Positions 54,784-63,288 of a stretch of DNA of 64,000 bases are shown here, piece after piece. The translations under genes were made by a program, and so were the position numbers. Source of the DNA: Mucilaginibacter endophyticus (lineage in GTDB: Bacteria > Bacteroidota > Bacteroidia > Sphingobacteriales > Sphingobacteriaceae); NCBI RefSeq assembly GCF_003351025.1, contig NZ_QPCG01000001.1, forward strand, positions 193,949-257,948. Direction: 5' to 3'. The notes beneath the pieces were generated by a model, which saw only the letters and a list, made by a program, of their open reading frames with translations, made no database searches and was not told the DNA's origin. How positions within the stretch are numbered: the first letter of the stretch is position 1; every line of letters begins with the position of its first letter.

Positions 54784-57129
54784 ATGGAGTTTAAAAATAC
54801 AGAAAACATTTTGGACGAACAGGGATCTTTCGATATTAAAGAATTAATTTCTAAGGTATTAAACCATTGGCTTCTTTTTGTAGCAGGAATTATAATTTGT
54901 GGATGCTTAGCTTTTGTGTATTCACAAATAGCTGCTGTTGCTTATAAAATCAACAGTAAAATTACAGTGCAGGATCAAAGCAGTTTACCCGATAGTAAAA
55001 CTTCATTGGGCAGTAGCTCTTTTATGGACTTTTCCGATCTTTTGGGAACCAGTAATAACGCTTATAATGAAATTGACATATTAGAGTCGCATATTTTAAT
55101 GACAAATGTTGTTAAAGACATGCAATTGAATGTCACCTTATACAGAAAGGAAAATCTTAAATCGATCGAACTTTTTAATGACTCTCCATTTGATATTCGG
55201 TTGATTCAGAAAAAAGATACTATTGAGATGAGAAAATTCTCTATCAGTTTGAAAGATAATCTCATTCACATTACAAATAGTAAAGAAGATATCGATGTTT
55301 CTGTGCCCTTTGGAGGAACGGTAAAAACCAGCCAGTTTGATTTAGTTGTTAATAAAAAGCCAGCTGTTGTTATTGTACCTGATGACTATAAGTTAGTTGT
55401 ACAATCAGTTGACAGTAAGGTTGATGAGTTGTCAAAAAACTATACGGTTGAGTTAACCGATAAAAAAAGTACCACACTTAATTTATCTTTTGAATATCCT
55501 TCTTCCAAAAAAGGGGAAGCCATATTACAAAAGTTGATGAGTTTGTACTTGCATTACAACCTGGAAAGCAAAAAGGAAATTGCAGATAGTACGCTGGCAT
55601 TTATTGATAACAGGCTCAAAATAGTAAGTTACGAATTGAGTGGCGTTGAAACTAAGTTTACTCAGTTTAAGCAGCAAAATAACATCGCAAATGTTGATGA
55701 ACAATCTAAAGCATTGGTAAGCAGTGCCTCTGACTTTTATCAGAAACTGAATGAACAACAAGTACAATTATCGGTTTTGAATGATATTTCAAACTACATA
55801 GATAATCCGGCTAATAAAAGAATAATACCGAGTTCATTGGCTGTTCCGGATCCCGTATTTGCAACAGCTATCGGAGCATATAATCAGGCTTTGCTTCAGA
55901 GAGGGCAGGCGGCGCTTTCATACAAGGATAACAATCCCGTTATGCAAAATATAGATGAGCAAATTGAAATGGCTCGTCAAAACCTGGTGAAAAGCTTTAA
56001 TATCTATAAACAAAGTTTAATAGTAGGGATTAATACTCTTAAAGCGCAAAATAGCAGTTTAAACAACCAGGTAAAAAGTGTTCCGGCAAAAGAGCGGAAG
56101 TTTCTTGATTATTCACGAGAGCAGGATCTGAGGCAGCAGTTGTACTTGTACCTGCTTCAAAAACGAGAAGAAACGGCTATCTCCAGAACATCCAGCATGT
56201 CTACGGCAAGGATTATAGATCCAGCAAAGGCCGACTTTCTTCCTTATAAACCTAAGAGGCTTGTTATTCTGGCTATCGGAATTTTGGCAGGGATAGTATT
56301 GCCTTGGATATTTATTTATCTGAAGGATATTTTAAATATCAAGATCACCAATAAGGAAGATATAATTAAACATTCGAAAACAATTATCGTTGGAGAAATT
56401 GGAAACAATTCGAGCGATCAATCATTGGTTGTGACTCAAAATTCAAGAAGCGTGGCTTCAGAGAAATTCCGGGCGTTAAGAACCAATTTACAGTTTTTAC
56501 TAAATAATGATAAGTCAAATGTTATCCTGATTACATCAAGTATGAGCGGTGAAGGGAAGTCTTTCATAAGCTTAAATCTTGCCAGCGTGCTATCGCTGAG
56601 TGGTAAAAAGGTTGTGATGATAGAATTGGACTTACGTAAACCAAAATTATCTTCAAGTTTAGGGATCGATTCAAACCATGGCTTTACTAATTATGTGGTT
56701 TCAAACTCAATGTCCACAGCTGATATTATTAAGCCAACATATTTTTCAGAAAATATTTTTATGGTTTCTGCGGGGCCTATACCACCTAACCCTTCAGAGC
56801 TGCTTTTAAATGAGCGCCTAAAGAATTTGATAGATGACTTAAAAAAACAGTTCGACTTTATAATAATAGATACAGCCCCTGTTGGCTTGGTTTCTGACGC
56901 ATTACTTATTGAAAAGTACGCAGATGTTTCTTTGTATATAGCAAGACAAGGCTACACTTACAAGTCTCAATTGAATATCTTAAATGACTTAGTGGCTGAA
57001 AAGAAGTTTAGGAGAGCATATTTAGTCGTTAATGATATCAAAGACAGAAAAGGCGGGTATTATGGTTACGGCTATGGTTACGGCTATGGTTACGGTTATG
57101 GTTACGGTTATTCAAGTGACGGTAAATAA
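54784..57129 (+). CDS. Wzc-like tyrosine autokinase / chain-length regulator
   Basis: 781 residues: Wzz domain between two membrane helices (about 29-50 and 495-518) with a periplasmic coiled coil (about 260-440), then a cytoplasmic BY-kinase domain. Walker A GEGKS is at 589-593, Walker A' is in MIELDLRKPKL (about 611-621), and Walker B is in FIIIDTAP. The C-terminus is a run of ten Tyr alternating with Gly before SSDGK, the autophosphorylation cluster. It is encoded by four 12-bp repeats (57061-57108). With Wza it controls polymer length and export. Confidence 0.94.
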   Translation: MEFKNTENILDEQGSFDIKELISKVLNHWLLFVAGIIICGCLAFVYSQIAAVAYKINSKITVQDQSSLPDSKTSLGSSSFMDFSDLLGTSNNAYNEIDILESHILMTNVVKDMQLNVTLYRKENLKSIELFNDSPFDIRLIQKKDTIEMRKFSISLKDNLIHITNSKEDIDVSVPFGGTVKTSQFDLVVNKKPAVVIVPDDYKLVVQSVDSKVDELSKNYTVELTDKKSTTLNLSFEYPSSKKGEAILQKLMSLYLHYNLESKKEIADSTLAFIDNRLKIVSYELSGVETKFTQFKQQNNIANVDEQSKALVSSASDFYQKLNEQQVQLSVLNDISNYIDNPANKRIIPSSLAVPDPVFATAIGAYNQALLQRGQAALSYKDNNPVMQNIDEQIEMARQNLVKSFNIYKQSLIVGINTLKAQNSSLNNQVKSVPAKERKFLDYSREQDLRQQLYLYLLQKREETAISRTSSMSTARIIDPAKADFLPYKPKRLVILAIGILAGIVLPWIFIYLKDILNIKITNKEDIIKHSKTIIVGEIGNNSSDQSLVVTQNSRSVASEKFRALRTNLQFLLNNDKSNVILITSSMSGEGKSFISLNLASVLSLSGKKVVMIELDLRKPKLSSSLGIDSNHGFTNYVVSNSMSTADIIKPTYFSENIFMVSAGPIPPNPSELLLNERLKNLIDDLKKQFDFIIIDTAPVGLVSDALLIEKYADVSLYIARQGYTYKSQLNILNDLVAEKKFRRAYLVVNDIKDRKGGYYGYGYGYGYGYGYGYGYSSDGK
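57061..57111 (+). repeat. 12-bp tandem repeat encoding the Wzc Tyr tail
   Basis: Four copies of TATGGTTACGG(C/T) in tandem, plus a final TAT. Loss or gain of whole units keeps the reading frame and changes the number of Tyr residues by two per unit. Confidence 0.8.
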
Positions 57130-57158
57130 AACGGTCCAATAAGTAAGTTTATTTCTGA

Positions 57159-58517
57159 ATGGAAAGTATTGCTTTAAAAATAAAAGGTTTTTTTTCTAAC
57201 GGTCACGAACGGACGTTAAAGGCAAAAAAAAACGTTGCAGTTTCTGTTTTACTTAGAGGGGTGAATATAGCAGTTGGCTTTATATTGATTCCGATGACAA
57301 TTGACTATGTTAACCCCGTACAGTATGGCATTTGGTTAACGCTTAGTACAATTATTGCGTGGTTTAATTTTTTTGATATTGGATTAGGAAATGGCTTAAA
57401 GAATAAATTGGCTGAAGCCAATGCTTTGGGTGATTATAAGAACGCCAAAATGTACGTAAGTACTACATATGCTATTTTACTAATAATTGCCTTAATCTTA
57501 TTCTCGGTATTTAGCATATTTTACAAATATATTAATTGGGGGGCTATACTCAACTCAAATGTGTTGTCTAACGAAAGCTTTAGTTTGCTGGGATTATTAT
57601 TGGCCGGAATATTTTGTGTTCAATTTGTTGTTCAGTTAATAAACATAGTCCTCACCTCAAACCATCAGCCTTCAAAAGTATCATTGATCAGTTCTATAAG
57701 TCAGATCATATGCTGTTTAACTATTTTTGTAATGAAGAAGGTTACAGCGGGGTCACTGATAAAACTTTTGATAGTATTTGGAGGAATTCCTGTACTTGTA
57801 CAATTGGTGGCCAGTATATGGCTTTATCTTACTGATTACAAAGTTTTTGCTCCGCAGATAAAATCTGTTAATCTATCACATGCAAAGTCACTTTTAAATA
57901 CTGGAGGAGTATTTTTTATTATACAAATTGGCGCACTCATCTTATTCCAGACAGATAATATAGTGATAACTCAATTATTGGGGCCAAAACAGGTTACAGT
58001 TTTTAATGTGGTATTTAAACTATTCTCAACCATAAGTATGGTATTTACCATTATCATAACACCTCTTTGGAGTGCCTTTACCGATGCGTATACCAAAAAT
58101 GATATGGATTGGATAAAGCACACGTTAAAAAAGATGAAAAAATACTGGTGTATCTTAACTGGGTTAGACTTTGTGCTATTGATACTATCTCCATTAATAT
58201 ATAAGGTGTGGTTGCACAATTCCATAGAGATCCCGTTTTTTATCTCCCTGGCTATGGCATTACAAATAAGCGTTAATTGCTGGCAAATTATCCATGTATA
58301 TTTTTTGAATGGAACAGGTAAAGTCCGACTGCAGCTTTATATGGTTATACTGAGCTCAATAATCAATTTGCCATTGGCTATTATTTTAGGCAAGCATTAC
58401 GGAATAGTCGGCGTTACATTTGCCAACGTTATAATATATTTAGTATTGGGAATTGTTTTTTCAATACAGTCTAACAAAATAATAAACGGTACTGCAACAA
58501 AACTTTGGGCTAAATGA
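57159..58517 (+). CDS. Polysaccharide flippase, Wzx/MATE-like
   Basis: 452 residues with about 12 to 14 membrane segments. The N-terminal part (VSVLLRGVNIAVGFILIPMTIDYV, FNFFDIGLGNGLKNKLAEA) is typical of Wzx/polysaccharide biosynthesis exporters. It should flip lipid-linked repeat units to the periplasmic face. It starts 29 bp after wzc and its end overlaps the next gene by 4 bp (ATGA), showing an operon. Confidence 0.9.
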   Translation: MESIALKIKGFFSNGHERTLKAKKNVAVSVLLRGVNIAVGFILIPMTIDYVNPVQYGIWLTLSTIIAWFNFFDIGLGNGLKNKLAEANALGDYKNAKMYVSTTYAILLIIALILFSVFSIFYKYINWGAILNSNVLSNESFSLLGLLLAGIFCVQFVVQLINIVLTSNHQPSKVSLISSISQIICCLTIFVMKKVTAGSLIKLLIVFGGIPVLVQLVASIWLYLTDYKVFAPQIKSVNLSHAKSLLNTGGVFFIIQIGALILFQTDNIVITQLLGPKQVTVFNVVFKLFSTISMVFTIIITPLWSAFTDAYTKNDMDWIKHTLKKMKKYWCILTGLDFVLLILSPLIYKVWLHNSIEIPFFISLAMALQISVNCWQIIHVYFLNGTGKVRLQLYMVILSSIINLPLAIILGKHYGIVGVTFANVIIYLVLGIVFSIQSNKIINGTATKLWAK

Positions 58518-59167
58518 AATTGCAATATTTGTATAATTTAGGTTTCAATCTAAAAGCACTAATAAAATCGCTTTTTCAGAAGAGGATTGACTGGAATTAT
58601 TTTGCAAGTTATTCCGAAGATAGTCAGGTAGATAAGCACACCAATATTCACAAAGCTCATTACTTAAAATCAGTGAAAGTAGGCTATGGCACTGCTATTG
58701 GGCCTAATGCCAGGATATCATACACTACTATAGGGAAGTTTTGTTCGTTAGGGCCAAATTTACTTTGTGGTTGGGGGATTCATCCAATTGATGGAATAGC
58801 TACTTCTCCAATATTTTATTCGACTTTAAAACAAGTCGGTTTTACATACAGCAGTAGTAATAAAATTGAGGAACGGAAGCCTATAGAAATAGGAAACGAT
58901 GTTTTTATAGGTGCTAACGTTACTATTTTGGATGGTGTTAAAATATCCGATGGCTGTGTAATTGGCGCGGGCGCGGTAGTATCAAAGGATATACCCCCTT
59001 ATGCCGTGGCTGTAGGATCCCCGATAAAAATTATAAAATTCAGGTTCTCGGATGAGGTAATTGAAAAGCTATTGAAGCTTGAATGGTGGAATAAAGATGA
59101 AGCAGTACATAAAGATGTAGAAAAAAACTTTTTTAATGTAAGCGATTTTTTAAACAAGCACTGCTGA
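58514..59167 (+). CDS. CatB-type O-acetyltransferase (left-handed beta helix)
   Basis: 217 residues with hexapeptide repeats (VGYGTAIGPNARISYTTIGKFCSLGPNLL; IEIGNDVFIGANVTILDGVKISDGCVIGAGAVVSKDI) and a C-terminal helix with LEWWNKD as in CatB-like enzymes. The His in WGIHP is a plausible active-site residue. It probably acetylates a sugar of the polysaccharide. It overlaps the flippase gene by 4 bp. Confidence 0.88.
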   Translation: MKLQYLYNLGFNLKALIKSLFQKRIDWNYFASYSEDSQVDKHTNIHKAHYLKSVKVGYGTAIGPNARISYTTIGKFCSLGPNLLCGWGIHPIDGIATSPIFYSTLKQVGFTYSSSNKIEERKPIEIGNDVFIGANVTILDGVKISDGCVIGAGAVVSKDIPPYAVAVGSPIKIIKFRFSDEVIEKLLKLEWWNKDEAVHKDVEKNFFNVSDFLNKHC

Positions 59168-59173
59168 TAATTT

Positions 59174-59797
59174 ATGAAAACTCTATTGAAAATTCTATTT
59201 AAGTTGCCTGTTGATTATGTTAAAGAGGTCATGTTGCGACTTTATAATACAATGAATTTAAAGGCTAAAAAGGTAGAGTTTGGAGTAATGCCTCAAATAA
59301 ACGGCAAGTTAATTCTGTTAAATAATGGACGATGCAAGTTTGGTGATCATCTGAAGTTTAATAGTTCTACGCGGTCAAATATGGTTGGACTTTATAAAGC
59401 TTGTACTATTTACATTTCAAAGAATGCTAATTTGACCATTGGAAATAGCAGCGGTTTTTCCGGAGTATCTATTTATTGCTCAAATAAAATTGAAATAGGA
59501 GATTTTGTAAATTGTGGAGGTAACGTTTGTATATGGGATACAGATTTTCACCCTTTAGAGTACAAAGCCCGGCGAATTCACGATATAGATAAGATCAATA
59601 CCCGGCCAATTAAGATTGGTAACGATGCGTTTATTGGTGCAAATTCAATTATATTGAAAGGTGTAATTATTGGTGAACGCTCAATTGTAGGGGCGGGAAG
59701 CGTTGTTACAAAGTCTATCCCACCTGATGAGATATGGGCAGGAAACCCAGCTAAATTTATAAGGGCTATAGCGACAACCAAAAGCGAAGTGATCTAA
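59174..59797 (+). CDS. Hexapeptide-repeat acyltransferase
   Basis: 207 residues, left-handed beta helix (LTIGNSSGFSGVSIYCSNKIEIGDFVNCGGNVCIWDTDFHPL; IKIGNDAFIGANSIILKGVIIGERSIVGAGSVVTKSI). The TDFHPL segment with His resembles the maltose/WcaF-type acetyltransferase active site. It probably decorates the polysaccharide. It starts 6 bp after the preceding acyltransferase gene. Confidence 0.87.
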   Translation: MKTLLKILFKLPVDYVKEVMLRLYNTMNLKAKKVEFGVMPQINGKLILLNNGRCKFGDHLKFNSSTRSNMVGLYKACTIYISKNANLTIGNSSGFSGVSIYCSNKIEIGDFVNCGGNVCIWDTDFHPLEYKARRIHDIDKINTRPIKIGNDAFIGANSIILKGVIIGERSIVGAGSVVTKSIPPDEIWAGNPAKFIRAIATTKSEVI

Positions 59798-59901
59798 AGT
59801 TGAAAAACAAAATCACATCTTATAATGCATTACCGTTCCCAAGGAGAGTATAATCAAAGGGAATAGTCAGATTTTTTAAGTAAATAGAATATAGGTACCG
59901 G

Positions 59902-61224
59902 ATGATTGGCTTACTACTTTTTATTGCATATTGGGTTACCCTCTTAGCCAAAAGATATTCAGAGAACCTGTTTATATTACTTTTGCAGGCGACAGGGTGC
60001 TTTCAGTTGGTGCCGGTGGGCCTTCTTAAGCTTGATCCCGTCATCACAAAGCCGTATGATTGGCTTTCGTTAATTATAATTATTACTTTAATTACTAAAT
60101 ATAGAAGTATTCCGATAAAAAAATATCTCACATTGCCGGTACGGGTATTTTTTGGATTTTTAGCATTTCTGGTCTTTTATTCGTTAATTATTCTGAAAGT
60201 AGAAATGCAGGTTGTGTTATCTGTATTCAGATTGTACTTATTTTTTGCCTCGCCAATTTTATTTATTAACTACGATTATAAAATTCTTCAGAAGGCTATG
60301 AAACCAGTTGTATTCCTGGTAGCTATAGGAGGGGTACTATTTATACTCCAGGCCATTATCGGAACTCCAATTCTGGCTTCCCTCAGAAATGATAGTGTGA
60401 TTTCAAAGGAAAAGATCGGTGCTTTTTCGCGGTTTTACAATCTGCCATATTACGGTATGTTTGTTTTATTCTATTGCGTAAATAAGATCGTTGGCAATTT
60501 TAATTTAAAATACTTTGCTTACGCTGGCGTACTATTTGTAGCTATTATTCTGTCTTTTGATAGAAATCACTTAGTAGCGGCAATAGTAGGTTGCATAGCG
60601 GTTTTCTTCCACAACCGTAAATTTAAAGTCAAGGATTTTGTCTTAATAGTATTGGCCAGTTGGATTTTTATGTTTGCCCTGTCTCAAATGCAGAGTAAGC
60701 GATTAAACCAGGGATTTGCAGATATACAAAATTTGTCTGGTTCGATAAGCTTAAATGATGTAGGCAGTAGTAGCGATGTGCGAGATTTATCCACAACACA
60801 GTTCAGGGCTTTTCACTTTTCTGAGCGTTTCCTGTATGTTATAGATAAAGGTATCGGCACCACGCTATTTGGTATAGGATTAGTAAATGAAAATTCACAT
60901 ATAGTAACTAAGCTGGATTTTCTTATTGGCTTAATTGATGATCAGAACCATATAGTACAGGTTGACACCGCAGATATTGTTTGGTCTTTATTGCTTTTAC
61001 AAACCGGCTTAGTAGGTATCGGATTGTTTATATGGATGTTTGTTAGGTATATCAAATTTTTCTTTAAAAACAGGGAATATACATTGTCCTATTTAACGGG
61101 GATATACCTGTCGGTATTATTATTTACATCATTTTTCGGTATAGAGATCACTATACCTCCGGTAATACTCTTTTTTTCAATGATGTATGTTTTAACAGTT
61201 AAGGTAACAAATTCAGTTGCTTAG
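59902..61224 (+). CDS. O-antigen/polysaccharide polymerase, Wzy-like
   Basis: 440 residues with about ten membrane helices and one large periplasmic loop (about 270-360, rich in Asn/Ser/Asp, VGSSSDVRDLSTTQFRAFHF). The final helices and the NENSHIVTKLDFLIGLIDDQNH segment fit the O-antigen polymerase/ligase superfamily. Sequence is always poorly conserved in this family, so the call rests on topology and position. The C-terminal part would link repeat units in the periplasm. Confidence 0.75.
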   Translation: MIGLLLFIAYWVTLLAKRYSENLFILLLQATGCFQLVPVGLLKLDPVITKPYDWLSLIIIITLITKYRSIPIKKYLTLPVRVFFGFLAFLVFYSLIILKVEMQVVLSVFRLYLFFASPILFINYDYKILQKAMKPVVFLVAIGGVLFILQAIIGTPILASLRNDSVISKEKIGAFSRFYNLPYYGMFVLFYCVNKIVGNFNLKYFAYAGVLFVAIILSFDRNHLVAAIVGCIAVFFHNRKFKVKDFVLIVLASWIFMFALSQMQSKRLNQGFADIQNLSGSISLNDVGSSSDVRDLSTTQFRAFHFSERFLYVIDKGIGTTLFGIGLVNENSHIVTKLDFLIGLIDDQNHIVQVDTADIVWSLLLLQTGLVGIGLFIWMFVRYIKFFFKNREYTLSYLTGIYLSVLLFTSFFGIEITIPPVILFFSMMYVLTVKVTNSVA

Positions 61225-61240
61225 GCATTTATGAACTACA

Positions 61241-61888
61241 ATGAATAAGATTCAAAATATATATGCACAAAGCCGGGCTGTAAAAACGAGTTTTACAGGT
61301 GTAACTATACGACATTTATGGCATAAGTTAGTTTATGGAAAGAGCATTTTATGTAGTTCGAATGTTTTTTTCAATGGCATAAAAAATATCAGCACAGGTG
61401 GTACGCTAAAGGTAGGCTTAAAAAAAGTTGGGTTTGTTTTTAAAAAAGATCCAACTTACTTAAATGTACAAGGCAGGCTGATTATTAAAGGAAATTATTC
61501 AATAGCAAAAGGGTGCAGGTTCGATATTGGTCCTAAAGGGGTTGTAGAGATTGGTGAGGGGGGCTTCATAAATGCGAATAGCCATGTAATTATAATGCAT
61601 AAGTTAAGCATTGGGAATAATTGCTCGATAGCCTGGGATACACAATTTCTTGATGAGGATTTTCATGTGTTATCATACGAAGGCAAAGACGTATCCAATA
61701 ATAATGAGATAACTATAGGCAACAATGTTTGGATTGGTTGTAGTTGTTATATATATAAGGGAAGCTCTATTGCAGATGGTTGCGTTGTTGCGGCTAACTC
61801 TGTTATAAGGGGAAAATTCACAGAGAAGAATACATTGATTGCCGGGAATCCAGCTAAGATCATCAAACGAGATGTAAATTGGGAGTAA
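61241..61888 (+). CDS. Hexapeptide-repeat acyltransferase
   Basis: 215 residues of left-handed beta helix with a WcaF-like pattern: IEIGEGGFINANSHVIIMHKLSIGNNCSIAWDTQFLDEDFHVL and ITIGNNVWIGCSCYIYKGSSIADGCVVAANSVIRGKF, ending AGNPAKIIKRDVNWE. The DEDFH His is a likely catalytic residue. Third acyltransferase of the cluster, 16 bp after the polymerase. Confidence 0.87.
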   Translation: MNKIQNIYAQSRAVKTSFTGVTIRHLWHKLVYGKSILCSSNVFFNGIKNISTGGTLKVGLKKVGFVFKKDPTYLNVQGRLIIKGNYSIAKGCRFDIGPKGVVEIGEGGFINANSHVIIMHKLSIGNNCSIAWDTQFLDEDFHVLSYEGKDVSNNNEITIGNNVWIGCSCYIYKGSSIADGCVVAANSVIRGKFTEKNTLIAGNPAKIIKRDVNWE

Positions 61889-61915
61889 ATAACATGATAA
61901 CTTTTAATATTTAAA

Positions 61916-62704
61916 ATGATGTTACCATTAGTAACTGTAGTTACCCCCTCTTATAACCAGGGGGAGTTTATTGAAGAAACGATATTAAGTGTATTAAATC
62001 AAACCTACAAAAATATCCAATATATAATTGTTGACGGTGGATCAACCGACAATACAATGGATATAGTTAATACCTACCGGGACAGAATTGACATTGTCAT
62101 ACATGAAAGAGATAATGGACAAAGCGATGCCATAAATAAAGGTTTTAAATTGGCTAAAGGAGAATTGGTTACTTGGATCAACTCTGATGATATATTGTAC
62201 CCGGAATGTGTTGAACAAATTGTAAAGCTTTACCAGTTACACAATGACGGGGCTGTTTATTACGGAGCCTTAGTTGATCATATTGACCGGACAGGTAATT
62301 TGATTCGCGTAAAAAAGCGTTTCATTAAGGACAAAGCATACCTGCTTAATGAGGACTATGACGTTACACAGCAAGGGTCTTTTTATCCTTTAAAATTGGT
62401 TCAAAAGGTTAATTACGTTGATGAATCCATACATTACTGTATGGATCTGGATTTGTGGTTACGTTTACTGGAGCATGGCTCAATATATTCATATAACGAA
62501 AAATCTATAACTGGATTCCGAAAATGGGAAGGTACAAAAACCAGCACCGGCACAAGAAAATTTTTAAGGGATATAAAAAGCGCCTTATTAAGAAACGGAG
62601 CATCGCCTTTCGCTAAAACAATCTTAAAAATTCACTATTACACTTTTAAAAGTCGGGTCAAAGACTTTCTGATCAAAAGTAAGCTGTATAGCGATAAGAA
62701 ATAA
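61916..62704 (+). CDS. Glycosyltransferase family 2
   Basis: 262 residues: GT-A fold with VTVVTPSYNQGEFIEETILSVLNQTYKNIQYIIVDGGSTDNT at the start, NGQSDAINKGFKLAKGELVTWINSDD carrying the nucleotide-sugar/metal Asp pair (INSDD), and a DLDLWLRLLEHG motif near 180. It should add one sugar to the lipid-linked unit on the cytoplasmic side; donor and acceptor are unknown. Two ATG codons (61916 and 61919) start it equally well. Confidence 0.9.
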   Translation: MMLPLVTVVTPSYNQGEFIEETILSVLNQTYKNIQYIIVDGGSTDNTMDIVNTYRDRIDIVIHERDNGQSDAINKGFKLAKGELVTWINSDDILYPECVEQIVKLYQLHNDGAVYYGALVDHIDRTGNLIRVKKRFIKDKAYLLNEDYDVTQQGSFYPLKLVQKVNYVDESIHYCMDLDLWLRLLEHGSIYSYNEKSITGFRKWEGTKTSTGTRKFLRDIKSALLRNGASPFAKTILKIHYYTFKSRVKDFLIKSKLYSDKK

Positions 62705-62738
62705 AGCTAATAATCTATAATGCCTTATAATTGAAATA

Positions 62739-63239
62739 ATGGGATATTTTAAGTTTATTTTTCAGGATTGGGCAGCCAACAATAAAAATACTAAAGGCAA
62801 AATAATTACATTGCTTTTTAGAATCGGGAATTATTGTGCGGGAAGAAAAGTTCTGAAGATAATTTTTTTGCCTTATTTGATATTTTATCGCTTTTTTATA
62901 GAATGGGTACTAGGGATAGAATTGCCTTTTAACACAAAAGTTGGAAAAGGGCTTAAAATATTGCATGGTCAAACTTTAGTAGTGAACAGGTATACGGTAA
63001 TAGGTGAAAATTGCACACTAAGACATTCTACCACAATAGGCAATAAAGGTGATATGAGTAAATCATGCCCAGTTATCGGCGATAACGTAAGTATAGGCGC
63101 CAATGTTTGTGTTTTGGGTGGAATTATAATTGGTGATAATTCAGTTATAGGAGCAGGAAGTATCGTGGTAAAAGATGTTCCGGTAGATTCCGTGGCAGTT
63201 GGTAATCCTGCTAAAATAATAAAGGCAAGGATTGGTTAA
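62739..63239 (+). CDS. Serine acetyltransferase-like hexapeptide protein
   Basis: 166 residues with a C-terminal left-handed beta helix of the CysE/SAT type (IELPFNTKVGKGLKILHGQTLVVNRYTVIGENCTLRHSTTIGNKG, VGNPAKIIKARIG). The N-terminal part is shorter than in true CysE. In polysaccharide loci such proteins acetylate sugars rather than serine, so a decorating role is preferred. Fourth acyltransferase of the cluster. Confidence 0.85.
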   Translation: MGYFKFIFQDWAANNKNTKGKIITLLFRIGNYCAGRKVLKIIFLPYLIFYRFFIEWVLGIELPFNTKVGKGLKILHGQTLVVNRYTVIGENCTLRHSTTIGNKGDMSKSCPVIGDNVSIGANVCVLGGIIIGDNSVIGAGSIVVKDVPVDSVAVGNPAKIIKARIG

Positions 63240-63288
63240 CAGGCAGTGATTACAGTTTAGATGATTTTTAATAAGTATAATAAAACTA

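Noticed and set aside
57061..57111. Tandem repeats as a CRISPR array
   Set aside because: Units are 12 bp with no spacers and lie inside a coding frame. No CRISPR array or cas gene was seen anywhere in the window.
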